From Didymella arachidicola (lineage: Eukaryota > Ascomycota > Dothideomycetes > Pleosporales > Didymellaceae), in the NCBI GenBank assembly GCA_016630955.3, contig CM049995.1:1240001-1304000 (forward strand): a DNA stretch of 64,000 nt, read 5' to 3'. This document shows, piece by piece, positions 23,283 through 33,880 of the stretch (positions are counted from its first letter, which is position 1; each line of letters begins with the position of its first letter). The position numbers and the translations under genes were made by a program. The notes under the pieces were generated by a model that saw nothing but the letters and a program-made list of their open reading frames with translations, searched no databases and was not told the DNA's origin.

Positions 23283-23824
23283 CCTGCCAATAGCGCTCAG
23301 CGGCAGATGGAAAAATTGAAGTGAAATTGGGTCGTGACGGCGTATCCAGTCACGTTAAAGCGTAGGTGACAGTGATGTCTTAGGGCACTGCCTCAAAACA
23401 GATGAGCTGGAGGGAATAGAGGCTGGATTTGTAACAGAAGCGTGGAAGCAAACTCTCTCAGTGCATAGCAGGACCAAGTTGGGAAGGACGGCTCAGTGTC
23501 AAAAATGTAGGCGTGGCAACTGCTTTATGATATTGATGGACTGAGGGACCCAGCGCATCGTGGCCATGAAAGTGAAGGTCGCACTCGCGCAATACCAAAT
23601 TTGCCCCTCGAGCGCTTCACTGCTGTAACTATGCCTCCCAAAGTGCAGGGCAGGAAGGGCATCTATTGAGATACGAAAATCAGTGGATCCCGTCTCTCAC
23701 GCAGCCAAACAGATGTGGAAGCGTGTGTCACGGGCCATTCGTATGCCTCTTTCTCCATGTTTAACGTGCAGGTCGCACGCCACCTTTGCGATGAAACATC
23801 ACGTCCTCTGGGACTCGAAACATA
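23283..23824. other. Intergenic (542 bp)
   Basis: This is the upstream region of the His/Tyr-rich gene and the downstream region of the next minus-strand gene. No element is recognised. Confidence 0.6.
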
Positions 23825-24308
23825 TCAATCAAGCCAGTCGGAGGGCAAGAGGGGCAGGCATTCGTGGCGAGGGGCGCACCCGGGCCGCTGAAGGGCACTC
23901 CACACTACGTTCATATGGTCTCGAAGGAACAAATCCAGAACATGACGATAAGGGAAGAACTGGCGGAAATTGCGGACTGTAATGTCGTCCAGTGAGATGC
24001 AGGGACGGCTGATCAGGTGCAGAGCCTCAGGACACATCATGCAGGTCCAGCAAGGATAACGGCAGATATGCGGGGGTCGCATATCGCATATGCCTCCCGG
24101 CCTCCGGACCTGGCCACAGCAGTCATGACCCTGTATGGGAGGCTTCTTCCGGCTCTGCAAACGAGAGAGAGCAAGCATAATAACATTCATAGCGTCAAGC
24201 AACTTGTTGAAGTGGCGTTTTGACGCTATTTACGTGTCGCTGTCCCTCTTCGGAACGGCTGAGGTTGGAGGAAAGCCGTTTCGGCTCGCTTCGAGCAGCC
24301 GCTGCCAT
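23825..24308 (-). CDS. Small Cys-rich hypothetical protein, spliced
   Basis: Exons 24234-24308 and 23825-24154 join in phase 0 through a 79-nt intron (GTAAAT to a pyrimidine-rich tract ending TTTGCAG) to give 134 residues. The N-terminal 30 residues are basic and Ser-rich. Residues about 34-75 hold eight cysteines in close spacing (HDCCGQ, GGICDM, HICRYPCWTCMMC), a pattern that suggests zinc binding or disulphides. The C-terminal half looks globular (DDITVRNFRQFFPYRHVLDLFLRDH). There is no signal peptide, which argues against a secreted effector. No family is recognised. The model rests on one good splice and an open frame, so it needs transcript support. Confidence 0.48.
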
Positions 24309-24973
24309 AAAGCTTGTACAGCCTTGTGAACTGATGCGGTTATGAACTGTTCCGCCATTGGTATGCCTACAACGTGATCGGATGGTTCGCTGGTCCGATC
24401 GTGGAGCGAATGACTGGGCGTGTGCTGCTGTTGGCGAATAGGGCGTACAGCTTCGACCTATCGCAACGCAAAGAGCCGATGACGTCAGTGCCTGTCAAGA
24501 CGATCCGAGAGCCTGGTCTGCAGCCTTGTACCGTTCGGTTGAGCTGTGGTGCTGAACACGCCTTCCTTGGCTCCATTGTGTACCCTTCTTTCACGTTCGT
24601 CGGTGCCGAATGCAATCAAAACGGGCAAATCCTACTTGCTCGAGTTATCAGAGCTGGAGTCATTTCGTTGAAGTACAGGTATCTCAAGTGCATGGGTGCC
24701 TGAATCGGTGTGTTGTTCTCGCTCTTACCTGGTCATGCGTCTGTCACCCATAACTAGCTCTTCCAGCCAAATCGCGCACAGAAAGGCTCGATTTGCGATT
24801 GCCAGTCCAGAAAACGTGTTCAATAACTTGATCGGTGAAGACGCAAATCAGAAAGGTGGGAAATCCGCAACTTTGTATGCTGCGGTCCAATACATACCAC
24901 TAAATGTACAGTATCTATACACATCGGCTGGGCCAATGCAAGTGCTTCATCAAATGTTGTATAGCTCAGAATC
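24309..24973. other. Intergenic (665 bp)
   Basis: It contains a 109-codon plus-strand frame (24374-24703) without a domain; I treat it as chance. The right end is the 3' region of the uL10m gene. Confidence 0.5.
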
Positions 24974-26011
24974 TTACTCTTTCTTCTCTTCCTCGCCTTC
25001 CTTCTTGGGGTTCTCCTTATCTTCCATGTCCATCCGTCTGCTCTCAACTGTGAAGTACAGGCTCCTGCTTGCACCCTCGAGCGCGCTTGTGAGGCTGCCT
25101 CCAATGCCTTGCAACATCTGGACCAACGATGCGCGCAGGCCATCGATACCACCAGGAATGCTACCGACCCACTTCGTACCCTCAAGATCAAACACCTTGC
25201 CCTCTACTCGGGCACCAAGCAGCATCAGCTTCTGCAGACCAGATTGCACGGCGGGCTCGTAGTAGTCAGGGTTTGCCTTGCGTTTCGGCGCGGGAAAGTC
25301 AGGGGCCGATGGCGAGAGGATTTGGAGGACAGACTTGAGGTACTGCGGCGAAACCTGTGGAAATGCTACGACTGCAAGGGGACCAGACAGCAGGGGCTCA
25401 AGATCGTGCTTGAGCTTCCTGTTGTTCGCGACTTCGTATGCGTGTCTCGAGAGACCATGTGTAAAGCGCTCGTCATCGACCTTGTTTCCGGTCAGAGGTA
25501 CGCGTGCGCTTGTTGGTGTCCGAGGATCGGTGGGGTGGTCGGTAGCAAGTTCGGACGGTGTGAAGAACTCAACGACTTTGAGAGCACTGGCGAAGATGTT
25601 GGTCTGGATGACCTGGATCCTGATCTGGTCGGCAATGGCCTCCTGCCCGGCTGCCACACGCTCGGCATCAATCTTTCGCAGAGCAATTGCCAGTTCTCTT
25701 CTTATGCTCATCCATTCTACGGCCTTGACGTTGTTGTGCTGGAAAATGAGCATCAGCGGTGATGACTTGAGCAGGGACTGATACTGCCTGTGCAGTTGTG
25801 TCTTGCGCTCCTCTGGGCGCTTGTGAGACGGAGGCTGGGTGGCAGGGTAGAGGACGATGGGTGCTGCTGGCCTGTCGCCGCGCTCGAACGCGGGTGCAGG
25901 AGTTGGCTTGACGTGTGCTACCGAGGCATAATTGGCGGTTGCGACTCGCGAGACGGGGGCCGAAATTCGAAGGCGGAGGGCCCGCGGCCTGATGTGTATC
26001 CTCGGTGGCAT
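24974..26011 (-). CDS. MRPL11: Mitochondrial large-subunit ribosomal protein uL10m
   Basis: An intronless gene of 345 residues starting at ATG 26011; the in-frame extension to 26038 has no ATG. Residues 1-30 are Arg/Ser/Ala-rich without acids (PPRIHIRPRALRLRIS), a clear mitochondrial presequence. The body follows the uL10 fold: KTQLHRQYQSLLKSSPLMLIFQHNNVKAVEW near residue 80, the RRELAIALR helix, and the later GPLAVVAF segment with KSVLQILS. The C-terminus is a Lys/Glu-rich tail. uL10m forms the base of the stalk that recruits translation factors to the mitoribosome. The gene is called MRPL11 in yeast and MRPL10 in animals. It is divergent from the mitochondrial ProRS gene 240 bp away. Confidence 0.88.
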   Translation of the reverse strand: MPPRIHIRPRALRLRISAPVSRVATANYASVAHVKPTPAPAFERGDRPAAPIVLYPATQPPSHKRPEERKTQLHRQYQSLLKSSPLMLIFQHNNVKAVEWMSIRRELAIALRKIDAERVAAGQEAIADQIRIQVIQTNIFASALKVVEFFTPSELATDHPTDPRTPTSARVPLTGNKVDDERFTHGLSRHAYEVANNRKLKHDLEPLLSGPLAVVAFPQVSPQYLKSVLQILSPSAPDFPAPKRKANPDYYEPAVQSGLQKLMLLGARVEGKVFDLEGTKWVGSIPGGIDGLRASLVQMLQGIGGSLTSALEGASRSLYFTVESRRMDMEDKENPKKEGEEEKKE

Positions 26012-26251
26012 GCTGGATGATGTGTGAGTGCGGCGCAATTGAGAAACCTCCGGCGTGCATCGAAAGATTTCCTAGGAAGGCGCGTTCGAGATTGTGGCCC
26101 GTGCTTACATCACCATCTCATAGCCGGCAGCACCCCCGACAGCCATCACTTGCGTCTTCGATCTTCCTGCTCTTATATTTCTTCGATCTCTTGTACGTCC
26201 AACAATACTTGAGTGTATTCTCCTGCTTGTTCTGATCAAGAGTGAGCGCCA
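26012..26251. promoter_or_regulatory. Shared divergent promoter of uL10m and mitochondrial ProRS
   Basis: Only 240 bp separate the two start codons, which face away from each other. Both products act in mitochondrial protein synthesis, so one bidirectional promoter could coordinate them. I see no clear TATA box; no specific factor site is claimed. Confidence 0.6.
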
Positions 26252-28030
26252 ATGGTGCTACCTGCACTGAGGGCAACACCTCGAGGTCGGGTGCTAAGTC
26301 TGTGGATATGGGGTATCGGGAGTGCAAGATGCATTTCGGTAAGCTTTGAACATCAAAGCAACACACCATGCTCTAGATCAAGCCAATAGAACAAAGCTGA
26401 CCTGCGTCAGACTGATCAGAGAAACCGACTCTCAAGGTTCTGGACGCCAACTGCAGGGCAAAACCAACAAGATGGAGATCAAGACGAATCACATGCACTG
26501 CTTCTGCGAGGAGGCTATCTTCGACAAGCCCACTCTGGAGTCTTTCACCTTTTGCCGCTGGGATTGAGGGTGCAGAACAAACTGGAAGCACTCATTGACA
26601 AGCACATGGAATCCATAGGCGCATCGAAGACGTCCCTATCATCAATCACCACTGAAGAACTTTGGAAACAGTCTGGACGGTACTCCGCCAACTCTGAACT
26701 TTTGCGCTTGAAAGACCGCAAAGATTCTGGATTCTTACTATCGCCTACTCACGAAGAGGAGATCACATCACTGGTCGCCTCGATGGTTCATTCCTACAAA
26801 GATCTTCCTCTCAGACTCTACCAGACTGGGCGCAAGTATCGCGATGAAAGGAGACCAAGGCAGGGCCTTCTGCGCGCCAAAGAGTTCATGATGAAGGATC
26901 TTTACACATTCGACTCCACCGTCGAAGCTGGACTGGAGACCTACAAGTCTGTCCGCCTGGCCTACAAAAATCTCTTCGACGAACTCAAGCTGCCCTATCT
27001 TGTCGCAGACGCCGATTCCGGAAACATGGGTGGCAAACTGAGCCACGAGTACCACTTCGTCTCCCCCAAAGGCGAGGACAATGTCTGGTCCTGCAACTCA
27101 TGCGACTACGTAGCCAACGAAGAACTCGTAGAGAAGAAGCCAGCCCCAACCTCTGCATCCAGCTCGACGACACTGAAGTTCACCGGCATCAGCGTCGACC
27201 GTAAGACCGCAATCCACATCTCTGTGCCCCGACCGTCTTCTCTCCTAGCAGAGACAACACCAACCTGGGATAAAATCTCGTTATTCACCAACCCCCACGC
27301 CCTCAAAAAGGCCGTTCCGGACTCAGTCGAACTAGACACCGGCATCGAAGCTCACACCCTCGCCTCTCTCCTGCCAAAAACCATATCCACAATCTCCATC
27401 ACCGACCGCAGTCTTCTCCCCTCCCCGTCTCCCACCGCGCTCGACCTCACCCCCACCTCCGAAGGCGACGCCTGTCCGCGCTGCTCGTCCGGAAAACTAG
27501 GCGTCCAGAAAGCCATCGAAGTAGGCCACACTTTCCACCTGGGAACGCGGTACTCAGAGCCGCTCAACGCATACGTCTCCGTGCCATCAGAGAGCAAAGA
27601 CACAAAGTGGGTGCCCATGCAAATGGGATGTCACGGTATCGGCGTCAGTCGGTTGATCGCTGCTATTGCGTCTTTGCTTAGTGACAGTAAGGGGCTGCAG
27701 TGGCCGCATGTCATTGCGCCGTTTGAGGTTGCTGTTTTGCCTGGGCCCCAGGCTGAGCCTGCTGAGGCGGTTGAGGCGTACGATGTGATTGCTGGGGATT
27801 TGCATAGGAGGGACAGCGTTGATGTGGTATTGGATGATCGGCCGATCAAGAGTTTAGGGTGGAAGTTGAAGGATGCAGATCTGATTGGGTACCCAGTCGT
27901 GGTTGTCCTGGGCCGTGGGTGGAAGGAGAGGAGGGAGGTAGAGGTCCAGTGTCGGAGACTGGGCGTGAAAAAGGGCGTGAAGCTTAATGCGCTGAAGGGA
28001 CAGGTTGAGTCGCTGCTGGAGAAGTTGTAA
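26252..28030 (+). CDS. AIM10: Mitochondrial prolyl-tRNA synthetase
   Basis: Exon 1 is 26252-26338 and exon 2 is 26390-28030, joined in phase 0 by a 51-nt GTAAGC-AATAG intron; the product is 575 residues, close to yeast Aim10. The N-terminus is a typical presequence (MVLPALRATPRGRVLSLW). The bacterial-type class II core follows: RFWTPTAG, GYLRQAHSGVFHLLPLG, motif 2 region YRDERRPRQGLLRAKEFMMKD, and motif 3 GCHGIGVSRLIAAI near residue 435. A zinc-like CNSCDY and a CPRCSSGKLG pair flank the inserted domain between motifs 2 and 3. The C-terminal anticodon-binding domain starts near APFEVAVLPGPQ. It charges mitochondrial tRNA-Pro. An ORF call starting at 26552 would miss the first 83 residues, since that codon is TTG. 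Confidence 0.94.
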
Positions 28031-28654
28031 GATACATGTAGTGTACGATTATATGTAAATACCTATCAAGCAGGACATGCAAGCGAAAGCAGAATACTGT
28101 GGCATGCGTTACGACTGTAATAATTTTACGTTTCGATTCATTTTGTATCTGGACTCGTATCGTGCCGAGATCCACGGGTATCATGAGGGACATTATCCCA
28201 AATATGCACAGAGCACCGCTCAACTCAAGGCAACTGACCTAAACCAGACTACCCGAGGCGCGTGCTGAAGATTGCCAAAGCTGGAGCTGCAAAGCTAGAA
28301 GCTGTCGATCTGAAGGCTGGGGAAAAAGACAATATTGCAACAAAAATCGACCCGCCGGCGCCAGATATACCCCCATATGTTGTAGGAATGATTCATACCT
28401 GCATCGCTGCGCATTAGAGTGTGAAGAGAAGTGGTGTGTGATGCATAGGCGTCGAGGCGTGAGATCGATCATCGTGTTGCTGATCGTAGTGGCCGTCGTC
28501 TGAGTGTCTGCCCAGCGTGTAAGGCCCGCTTTCGTGCCCTTTTTTCTTGTGAACGTGGAGTACAGTTTCGAATGCGCCAGTAACGCCTGCTAGAAATCCA
28601 AAACGCAATGCTCTATAACGTCGAATGTGTGAAAAGATCAAAAAGGGTGTTGTG
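28031..28654. other. Convergent intergenic region, ProRS and MED19 3' ends
   Basis: Both flanking genes end here. A minus-strand open frame at about 28436-28640 has a hydrophobic run but no start codon (see rejected list). Confidence 0.55.
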
Positions 28655-29836
28655 TCACCGCCGCGCGCCACCCACTTCGACCGAGTGCGCGGTCCGTTCA
28701 AACTGTGTCTTCCGCCTCTTGAAGCCCCCTCGTGCGCCGTCTTCGCCCGTCGAGTCGGTCCCGAAGTCGTCGCCGTAGCCTTCGCTGTAGCCTTGGTACG
28801 AGTCCTCGTTGTACTGTCGTTTTGAGCCTTGCCTCTCTGGTCTTCGCGGTAATGCATGGCTGCTTGGTGTCGGCGCCGATGATGGAAGTGGAGTGCGAGC
28901 TTTGAGGTCTGCGGCAGGCTTTGCGCGAATATTATCGTCAGTGCCAATGTACGCCTTAAACTTGGAGGCATCTGAAGGTGGCAGTGCGCCAGGCCCCATG
29001 CCGCCAAATGCACTGTCGAGTAGACTGCCGAATTCCGGTACCAGGGCAGTCTGGTCATGATTCAATTGCCTCCAAGGCTCTTTCCCAGCGTTGATTGCGC
29101 CCCAATGATCATCTGGCAGACTCATTGGCTCGCTGAACACATTGTCCATCTTCACCGCCTTTGGCTTGCCTGCAACCTGCAACGTCTTGATGTGGCCTTC
29201 GTAAGACTTTCGAAGCTTGTTGATCTTCTCGCCGGTGGCAGGATCCACTCGCGCCACAGACTTCGCTAATCTCTCTAGGCCGTACAACCTGAAAAGATTT
29301 TGCGTGCCATGCGGTTTCGACTGCTCGTAAGTCTCGTCACTACTCAGAAACAGCAGACTCCCACTGATGCCCTCGGCAGCCTTGAGGCCTCCCTTCTCTG
29401 AAAACAGCGCCTGCCCTTGCCGGTCGTGGTTGGAATGTGTGTTGATGCCGAGGCCCTGTGCAATCTCTGCCAAGCCGTCCTCCATCATCGCATCGCCGTC
29501 GCTATCAATGTTTGTCGAGTAAGAATGCCCTGTAGTGCTCGCTGGGGTGGGAAATGGGTGCTGGGCCGAGACCGACGTCGCCGGTTGAGAGGCAGACTCA
29601 GACATGCTGGCGGAGGCTGGCGGGGTCTTGCCCGGAGACTTGGAAGTCACAGTCATGGCAGAGCGGCCATTGAACTGCGAATTCATCGAGGAACAAGGAG
29701 GTGAAGTCGGAGTGCGCGGTACGAAAGGCTTTGTCGTTTGGCCGCTCGCCTTGGCAGCAACGTCAAAGGGCGGGGAGGCCGGCGAGTATCTTCCAGAGTT
29801 GTCCAAGCGTTGGCGTTTCGCGCTGTGATCCGACAT
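28655..29836 (-). CDS. MED19: Mediator complex subunit 19 (Rox3 family)
   Basis: A single exon of 393 residues from ATG 29836. The Rox3/Med19 homology spans about residues 175-235: NLFRLYGLERLAKSVARVDPATGEK, then NKLRKSYEGHIKTL and a Lys-rich link (GKPKAVK). The N-terminal 170 residues are Ser/Pro/Thr-rich and disordered, as usual in filamentous fungi, and the C-terminal part is charged with a bipartite basic patch (GGFKRRKTQFER). MED19 is part of the Mediator head/middle contact that links activators with RNA polymerase II. The frame is open to 30190 but has no ATG beyond 29836. It is head-to-head with RAD10, 458 bp between start codons. Confidence 0.9.
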   Translation of the reverse strand: MSDHSAKRQRLDNSGRYSPASPPFDVAAKASGQTTKPFVPRTPTSPPCSSMNSQFNGRSAMTVTSKSPGKTPPASASMSESASQPATSVSAQHPFPTPASTTGHSYSTNIDSDGDAMMEDGLAEIAQGLGINTHSNHDRQGQALFSEKGGLKAAEGISGSLLFLSSDETYEQSKPHGTQNLFRLYGLERLAKSVARVDPATGEKINKLRKSYEGHIKTLQVAGKPKAVKMDNVFSEPMSLPDDHWGAINAGKEPWRQLNHDQTALVPEFGSLLDSAFGGMGPGALPPSDASKFKAYIGTDDNIRAKPAADLKARTPLPSSAPTPSSHALPRRPERQGSKRQYNEDSYQGYSEGYGDDFGTDSTGEDGARGGFKRRKTQFERTAHSVEVGGARR

Positions 29837-30294
29837 GAAGACCGCGAAGCTGGAGGCTGAGCGACAGTGAAGGGCTCGCAGGCGGTGGGCGTGGATGAGG
29901 CTGGTGGTGAGAGCGCCCGTAATGGGCTTGGCGCTACACGCGGAGGATCCCGCTAAAAGAGTGTGTGCGCGTCGCTCTAGTGGGTGCGCATTCGAGTGGT
30001 GTCGTCGGACGGTGAATCTGCGGTGTGTACGGGGGTTTTGCAGGGCGTGGGCGGTTTGGGCGGTGGGAGTGGGCTGGGTGAGAGGTGACGACGGCGTTGG
30101 ACTGCAAGAGGGAGCGACGGCGCTGAGCCGAGACTGGCTGATCACGTGCCGGCGCGCGGCTTGGGCAAGCGCCGCGACCCTGCAAATCATGGACCTGGCG
30201 AAACGGTTTCAAGTCAGGCTCAAACAATCGCCAGCACTCCGCGAATTTTGGGTCAACGTGCGTGCGCGCCCAATGACTGCACCGCCCGGCCAGT
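29837..30294. promoter_or_regulatory. Divergent promoter region MED19/RAD10
   Basis: A 458-bp region between two divergent start codons; frames on both strands are open by chance but lack ATGs. No specific site is identified. Confidence 0.5.
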
Positions 30295-31428
30295 ATGGAT
30301 GACAGGACCTCTCGCGCTGGCGACGCCGCCCGCTCTGCCAGCACATCTAGTCAAACGACGCGTCCCACGCCCTCGACTACCACGAACCCCAATGCGCCGA
30401 AAGTCGTGCAGCCAAAACCGCAGGCCTTGCCCTCGCGCTCAGGCCCTAGCTCCATCCTCGTTTCGCCGCGCCAAAAGGGAAACCCAATCTTAAACAGTGT
30501 CAAGTCGACCGCCTGGGAGTATTCAGACATTCCTGCGGATTATGTCCTCGGTGCCACGACATGCGCACTATTCCTGTCGCTCAAGTACCACCGGCTGCAT
30601 CCAGAATACATCTACAACCGCATACGCGACCTAAAGGGCCAGTATGACCTGCGCATCGTGCTGACCATGGTCGACGTTGAGAACCACGAGGACTCGCTGC
30701 GAGAGCTGTCGAAGACGTCATTGGTCAACAACGTCACCGTCATGCTTTGTTGGAGCGCACAGGAAGCTGGGCGCTATCTGGAGCTCTTCAAAACGTTCGA
30801 GCATGCTGCGCCCACCAGCATCCGCGCGAAGCAGTCGTCGACGTACTCGGAGAATATGGTCGAGTTCATCACCGTACCGCGCGGTATCAACAAGACGGAC
30901 GCTGTAGGGTTGGTCTCGAACTTCGGCAGCATACGGACTGCAATCAATGCTGGGCCAGAGGAGATCGGATTGATCGCTGGATGGGGAGACAAAAAGGTTC
31001 AGCGTTGGTGCAATGCGGTAAAGGAGCCGTTCAGGGTCAAGAAGGCTGCAAAACGCACCCTGGGACCGACCCAGGAGAACTCTCAGACAGCTCTATCGAG
31101 GGACACTTCCATGGCAGAGGGCGAGAGTCGGACCCCGGGCGAGCCTGATGTTCAGGCAATGGCACGTCAGAGACTAGAAGATGCCGTACCAGTCGTTCTT
31201 GGGATGCAGCAAGCTTCTACAGCTAGAAGTGTGACCAACGACGCAGATAGGCGGCCAGATCATCGTCCTGCCGATGTGCTGAATGAGTTTGAGGACGACG
31301 AAGAAGCGCTGAAAGAGCTTGACCATGCACCACAGCCCGCTGCACCCAGGCCTGCAAAGCGCAAGCAAGCCGGAGAAGATGTCAGCGAGGGTGTCATGGC
31401 AGCCCTGAGTAAGCTGAGAAAGCAATGA
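30295..31428 (+). CDS. RAD10: DNA excision repair protein RAD10/ERCC1
   Basis: An intronless gene of 377 residues. The ERCC1 central domain starts at residue 62 (GNPILNSVKSTAWEY) and includes the family hallmarks DYVLGATTCALFLSLKYH and YIYNRIRDL, then the VDVENHEDSLRELSK stretch. A helix-hairpin-helix tandem occupies about 201-245 (VSNFGSIRTAINAGPEEI, GWGDKKVQRW). The last 130 residues are a disordered, acidic then basic tail (FEDDEEALKEL; KRKQAG). RAD10 pairs with RAD1/XPF to cut 5' of lesions in nucleotide excision repair and in single-strand annealing; ERCC1 itself is catalytically inert, and no nuclease motif is seen here. The N-terminal 60 residues are Ser/Thr/Pro-rich. Confidence 0.94.
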   Translation: MDDRTSRAGDAARSASTSSQTTRPTPSTTTNPNAPKVVQPKPQALPSRSGPSSILVSPRQKGNPILNSVKSTAWEYSDIPADYVLGATTCALFLSLKYHRLHPEYIYNRIRDLKGQYDLRIVLTMVDVENHEDSLRELSKTSLVNNVTVMLCWSAQEAGRYLELFKTFEHAAPTSIRAKQSSTYSENMVEFITVPRGINKTDAVGLVSNFGSIRTAINAGPEEIGLIAGWGDKKVQRWCNAVKEPFRVKKAAKRTLGPTQENSQTALSRDTSMAEGESRTPGEPDVQAMARQRLEDAVPVVLGMQQASTARSVTNDADRRPDHRPADVLNEFEDDEEALKELDHAPQPAAPRPAKRKQAGEDVSEGVMAALSKLRKQ

Positions 31429-31573
31429 TAACTCAGTTGTACCCGGTCTTTACTGTATGCTGCTGCATATGTCTTCAGCGCGGATTCCTCCCTCACCTTC
31501 ACTCCCTTTGCTTACACTTCAGGCGATCGTCACCTAGCGCGGCTATTTGGGTTAGCGCAGTTTCCCCACACCC

Positions 31574-33064
31574 ATGGCCAGGCAAACAGCTGGCAGCAGC
31601 CTAGCTGACTTCATACCTCGACCACAACCCCTTCCAACTTTTTGGTTTTGGGGCTTTCGAGTCGACATGCCTTTCGAATCATTACCGTCAGAAATTCAGA
31701 TCGAGATATTCAGCTACCTCAGAGGCAAACACCTCAAGGCTGTGCGTGGAGTCTGCTGTGCTTTCAGAGATAATGCTGAACCCACATTGTTTCGATGCGT
31801 TACTGCAGCAGCACGATATCAGGCACTTGGGGCCCTCCAGAAGATTTCGTTATTCCCAGTGTTCCAGAAGCATGTTCGAGAGATAGTCTTCGACGGTTCA
31901 CAATACGACAAGTCGCTTGCAAAGAACGAGGGAGCATATCACAGCCTTGCTGCCAGGATGCCCAGGCTCGAGCAAGGGTTTCAGTGGCAGAGACATACTC
32001 GGTGAGCATCGTCTGTCTGAAGCATCGTAGCATCACACTAATGTCTACGTAGATGGAAGCGATATGCTGAACTCTACAATGAACAAGAAGAGATGAAAGG
32101 CGATGGTGTGCTTGTACATACTCTCTCAAGAGCACTCGAGTGGATGCCAAACATCTCCTGCATAACGTACTCGCCACATCCGCATCATCTTCCGATCGAA
32201 GCCACAGAGATGAAGACCCTGGTTCAACGAAGTTTGTCGAGCATACCTGGATCTGACTATACTGCCTCAGATCACCCTTTCCGCCAACTGATTGCGGCAC
32301 TCTGTATATCTCAGTATTCTGGCATCCGTGAGCTCAAGGCAGAGTATGTCGGTAAGGATATTACGGATCCTGGTACCGAGTTCTCTCTTCGCATCTTCGA
32401 GCTCGACGAGTACGAGATGGAGGCTGCCCAATTCGTATTTTCAGGCCTTGAAAAGCTTGAGCTAAACATGGCATTGCGGGTATCAAATCAAGATACATTC
32501 GGCGAAGTCATTGGCAGATTTGCTACTCTGCTGCGCAGTGCCGCACAACTGCAACACTTTTACTTCCAGCCAACGCATTGGAAATCAGACGTGGGTCCTC
32601 AACCTCTCTTCGAGCGCTTGGGCCTCGGGACTACTTGGCCAAGATTGCAGACGCTGAGTCTAAGAGGCGTCTTCGCAACTGAGAACGATTTGACCAGCGC
32701 GATCAAACGACACAGCCACACCCTTGCCAAACTCCTTTTCAGCAAATGCAGTCTCCTCGAAGGCAGTTGGGCTGAGATTGTCGACGAAGTCGTTTACGGT
32801 ACTAGGATTCACCGATTTGTATTGGACAGAGTCAATGAGAGAGGCTTGGCCCACCTCAATTATTCGTCCCTGAGCACCTCAGAGAGGAATTTGTGGAAAT
32901 ACGAAGGTCGTCTGAAGGTGACAGAAGATGGCGAGCGTAGCTTTGTAAGAGTGAATGCTCCAACAGATTGGGAACATGTACTAACGAAAGTAGGTCGAAA
33001 CCAACGCAGCAAAGAATTCCGTCTACACGCTACGAAATCGCAAGTTATGACAATCGACTTGTAA
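31574..33064 (+). CDS. F-box protein
   Basis: Two exons, 31574-32001 and 32053-33064, split an Arg codon across a 51-nt intron; the product is 479 residues. The F-box lies at about residues 32-75: MPFESLPSEIQIEIFSYL then LKAVRGVCCAFRD. Internal Met32 (31667) begins exactly at the F-box and could be the real start; the first ATG adds a Pro-rich leader. The rest has Leu-rich stretches (GLEKLELNMALRV, RLQTLSLRGVFA) at intervals compatible with degenerate leucine-rich repeats. F-box proteins bring substrates to SCF ubiquitin ligases; the target is unknown. This two-part form is common in ascomycetes. Confidence 0.85.
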
Positions 33065-33880
33065 GCGGATCTTGTGTCCTCCTTTGGAATAGGATGGTAT
33101 TATTCAATGAAGCCAAGAATCCATTCGATGCGGCACTTCTGTGAAGACTGCTTGTAGCCGCCAGTTGGCATTTCAGTTGACAGTGTAACTCTGTAGCTGT
33201 CTTGTCTCTCTAATCTCAGTGCTTAGGATTGCTTAATTTACTAGTCTCTGTGGTCTCATCGCAATTCGCAAAGGGCCCAGACAGAAGTGCTTAATCAAGC
33301 AAAGTTCTGGCATTACCAAGTAGTACCGCCCTTGATCATTGATGCCATGGCAGATTGGGTAATGAGCAAGGTTTTGGAGAGGCCATGCAGTCTCGCTCCT
33401 GCTTCTCTGCTACGGATGAGGAAGAGCTGGAACTGACGACGTTGGCGCAAGAACTTTGCAAAGACTTGCTAAACCTCGCTTCGAGGACCGACCTCTTGTC
33501 TGTTTTTGGAGACTCCTCAGCCAGGGTTGCATTTGTCTGATTGAGACCACGACCACTCAGACATCTTATGGATCTTACAAAGCTCACTCATGGCGGCTGT
33601 CGTGGCCAAAGGTTCGTCATCAATCACTGCCGCTTACATCACCAGGTGAGCGCAAAAGCAGGCGCATTGCATAAAGCGCAGCTGCCTCCACGTTTTGAGC
33701 AGCGTCGCGCCTAAGATCGCCCGAGAACAACAAACAATGCGTCTCAGAATCATCTCCATTCTCGCCACACCTCAGATCGCAGAATCACGGCTTATCATTA
33801 ACGAATGTCTTCTAACATCGCACCAAAACCGACGCAGCAAGGAGCCATACTCTAGGGGTTAGCTATCGACGATTACTACA
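33065..33880. other. Intergenic (816 bp), no supported gene
   Basis: A 60-codon plus frame ending at 33540 looks protein-like (Glu/Leu-rich) but has no ATG and no splice partner. I see no other element. Confidence 0.5.

Noticed and set aside
28436..28654. Hydrophobic frame just after the MED19 stop
   Set aside because: It has no ATG; joining it to MED19 needs a weak GTGGGT donor and gives no family match.
29837..30190. N-terminal extension of MED19
   Set aside because: The frame is open but has no ATG, and the sequence is promoter-like between divergent genes.
33336..33587. Minus-strand Ser-rich ORF
   Set aside because: It starts with GTG, lacks any domain and overlaps an equally open plus frame.
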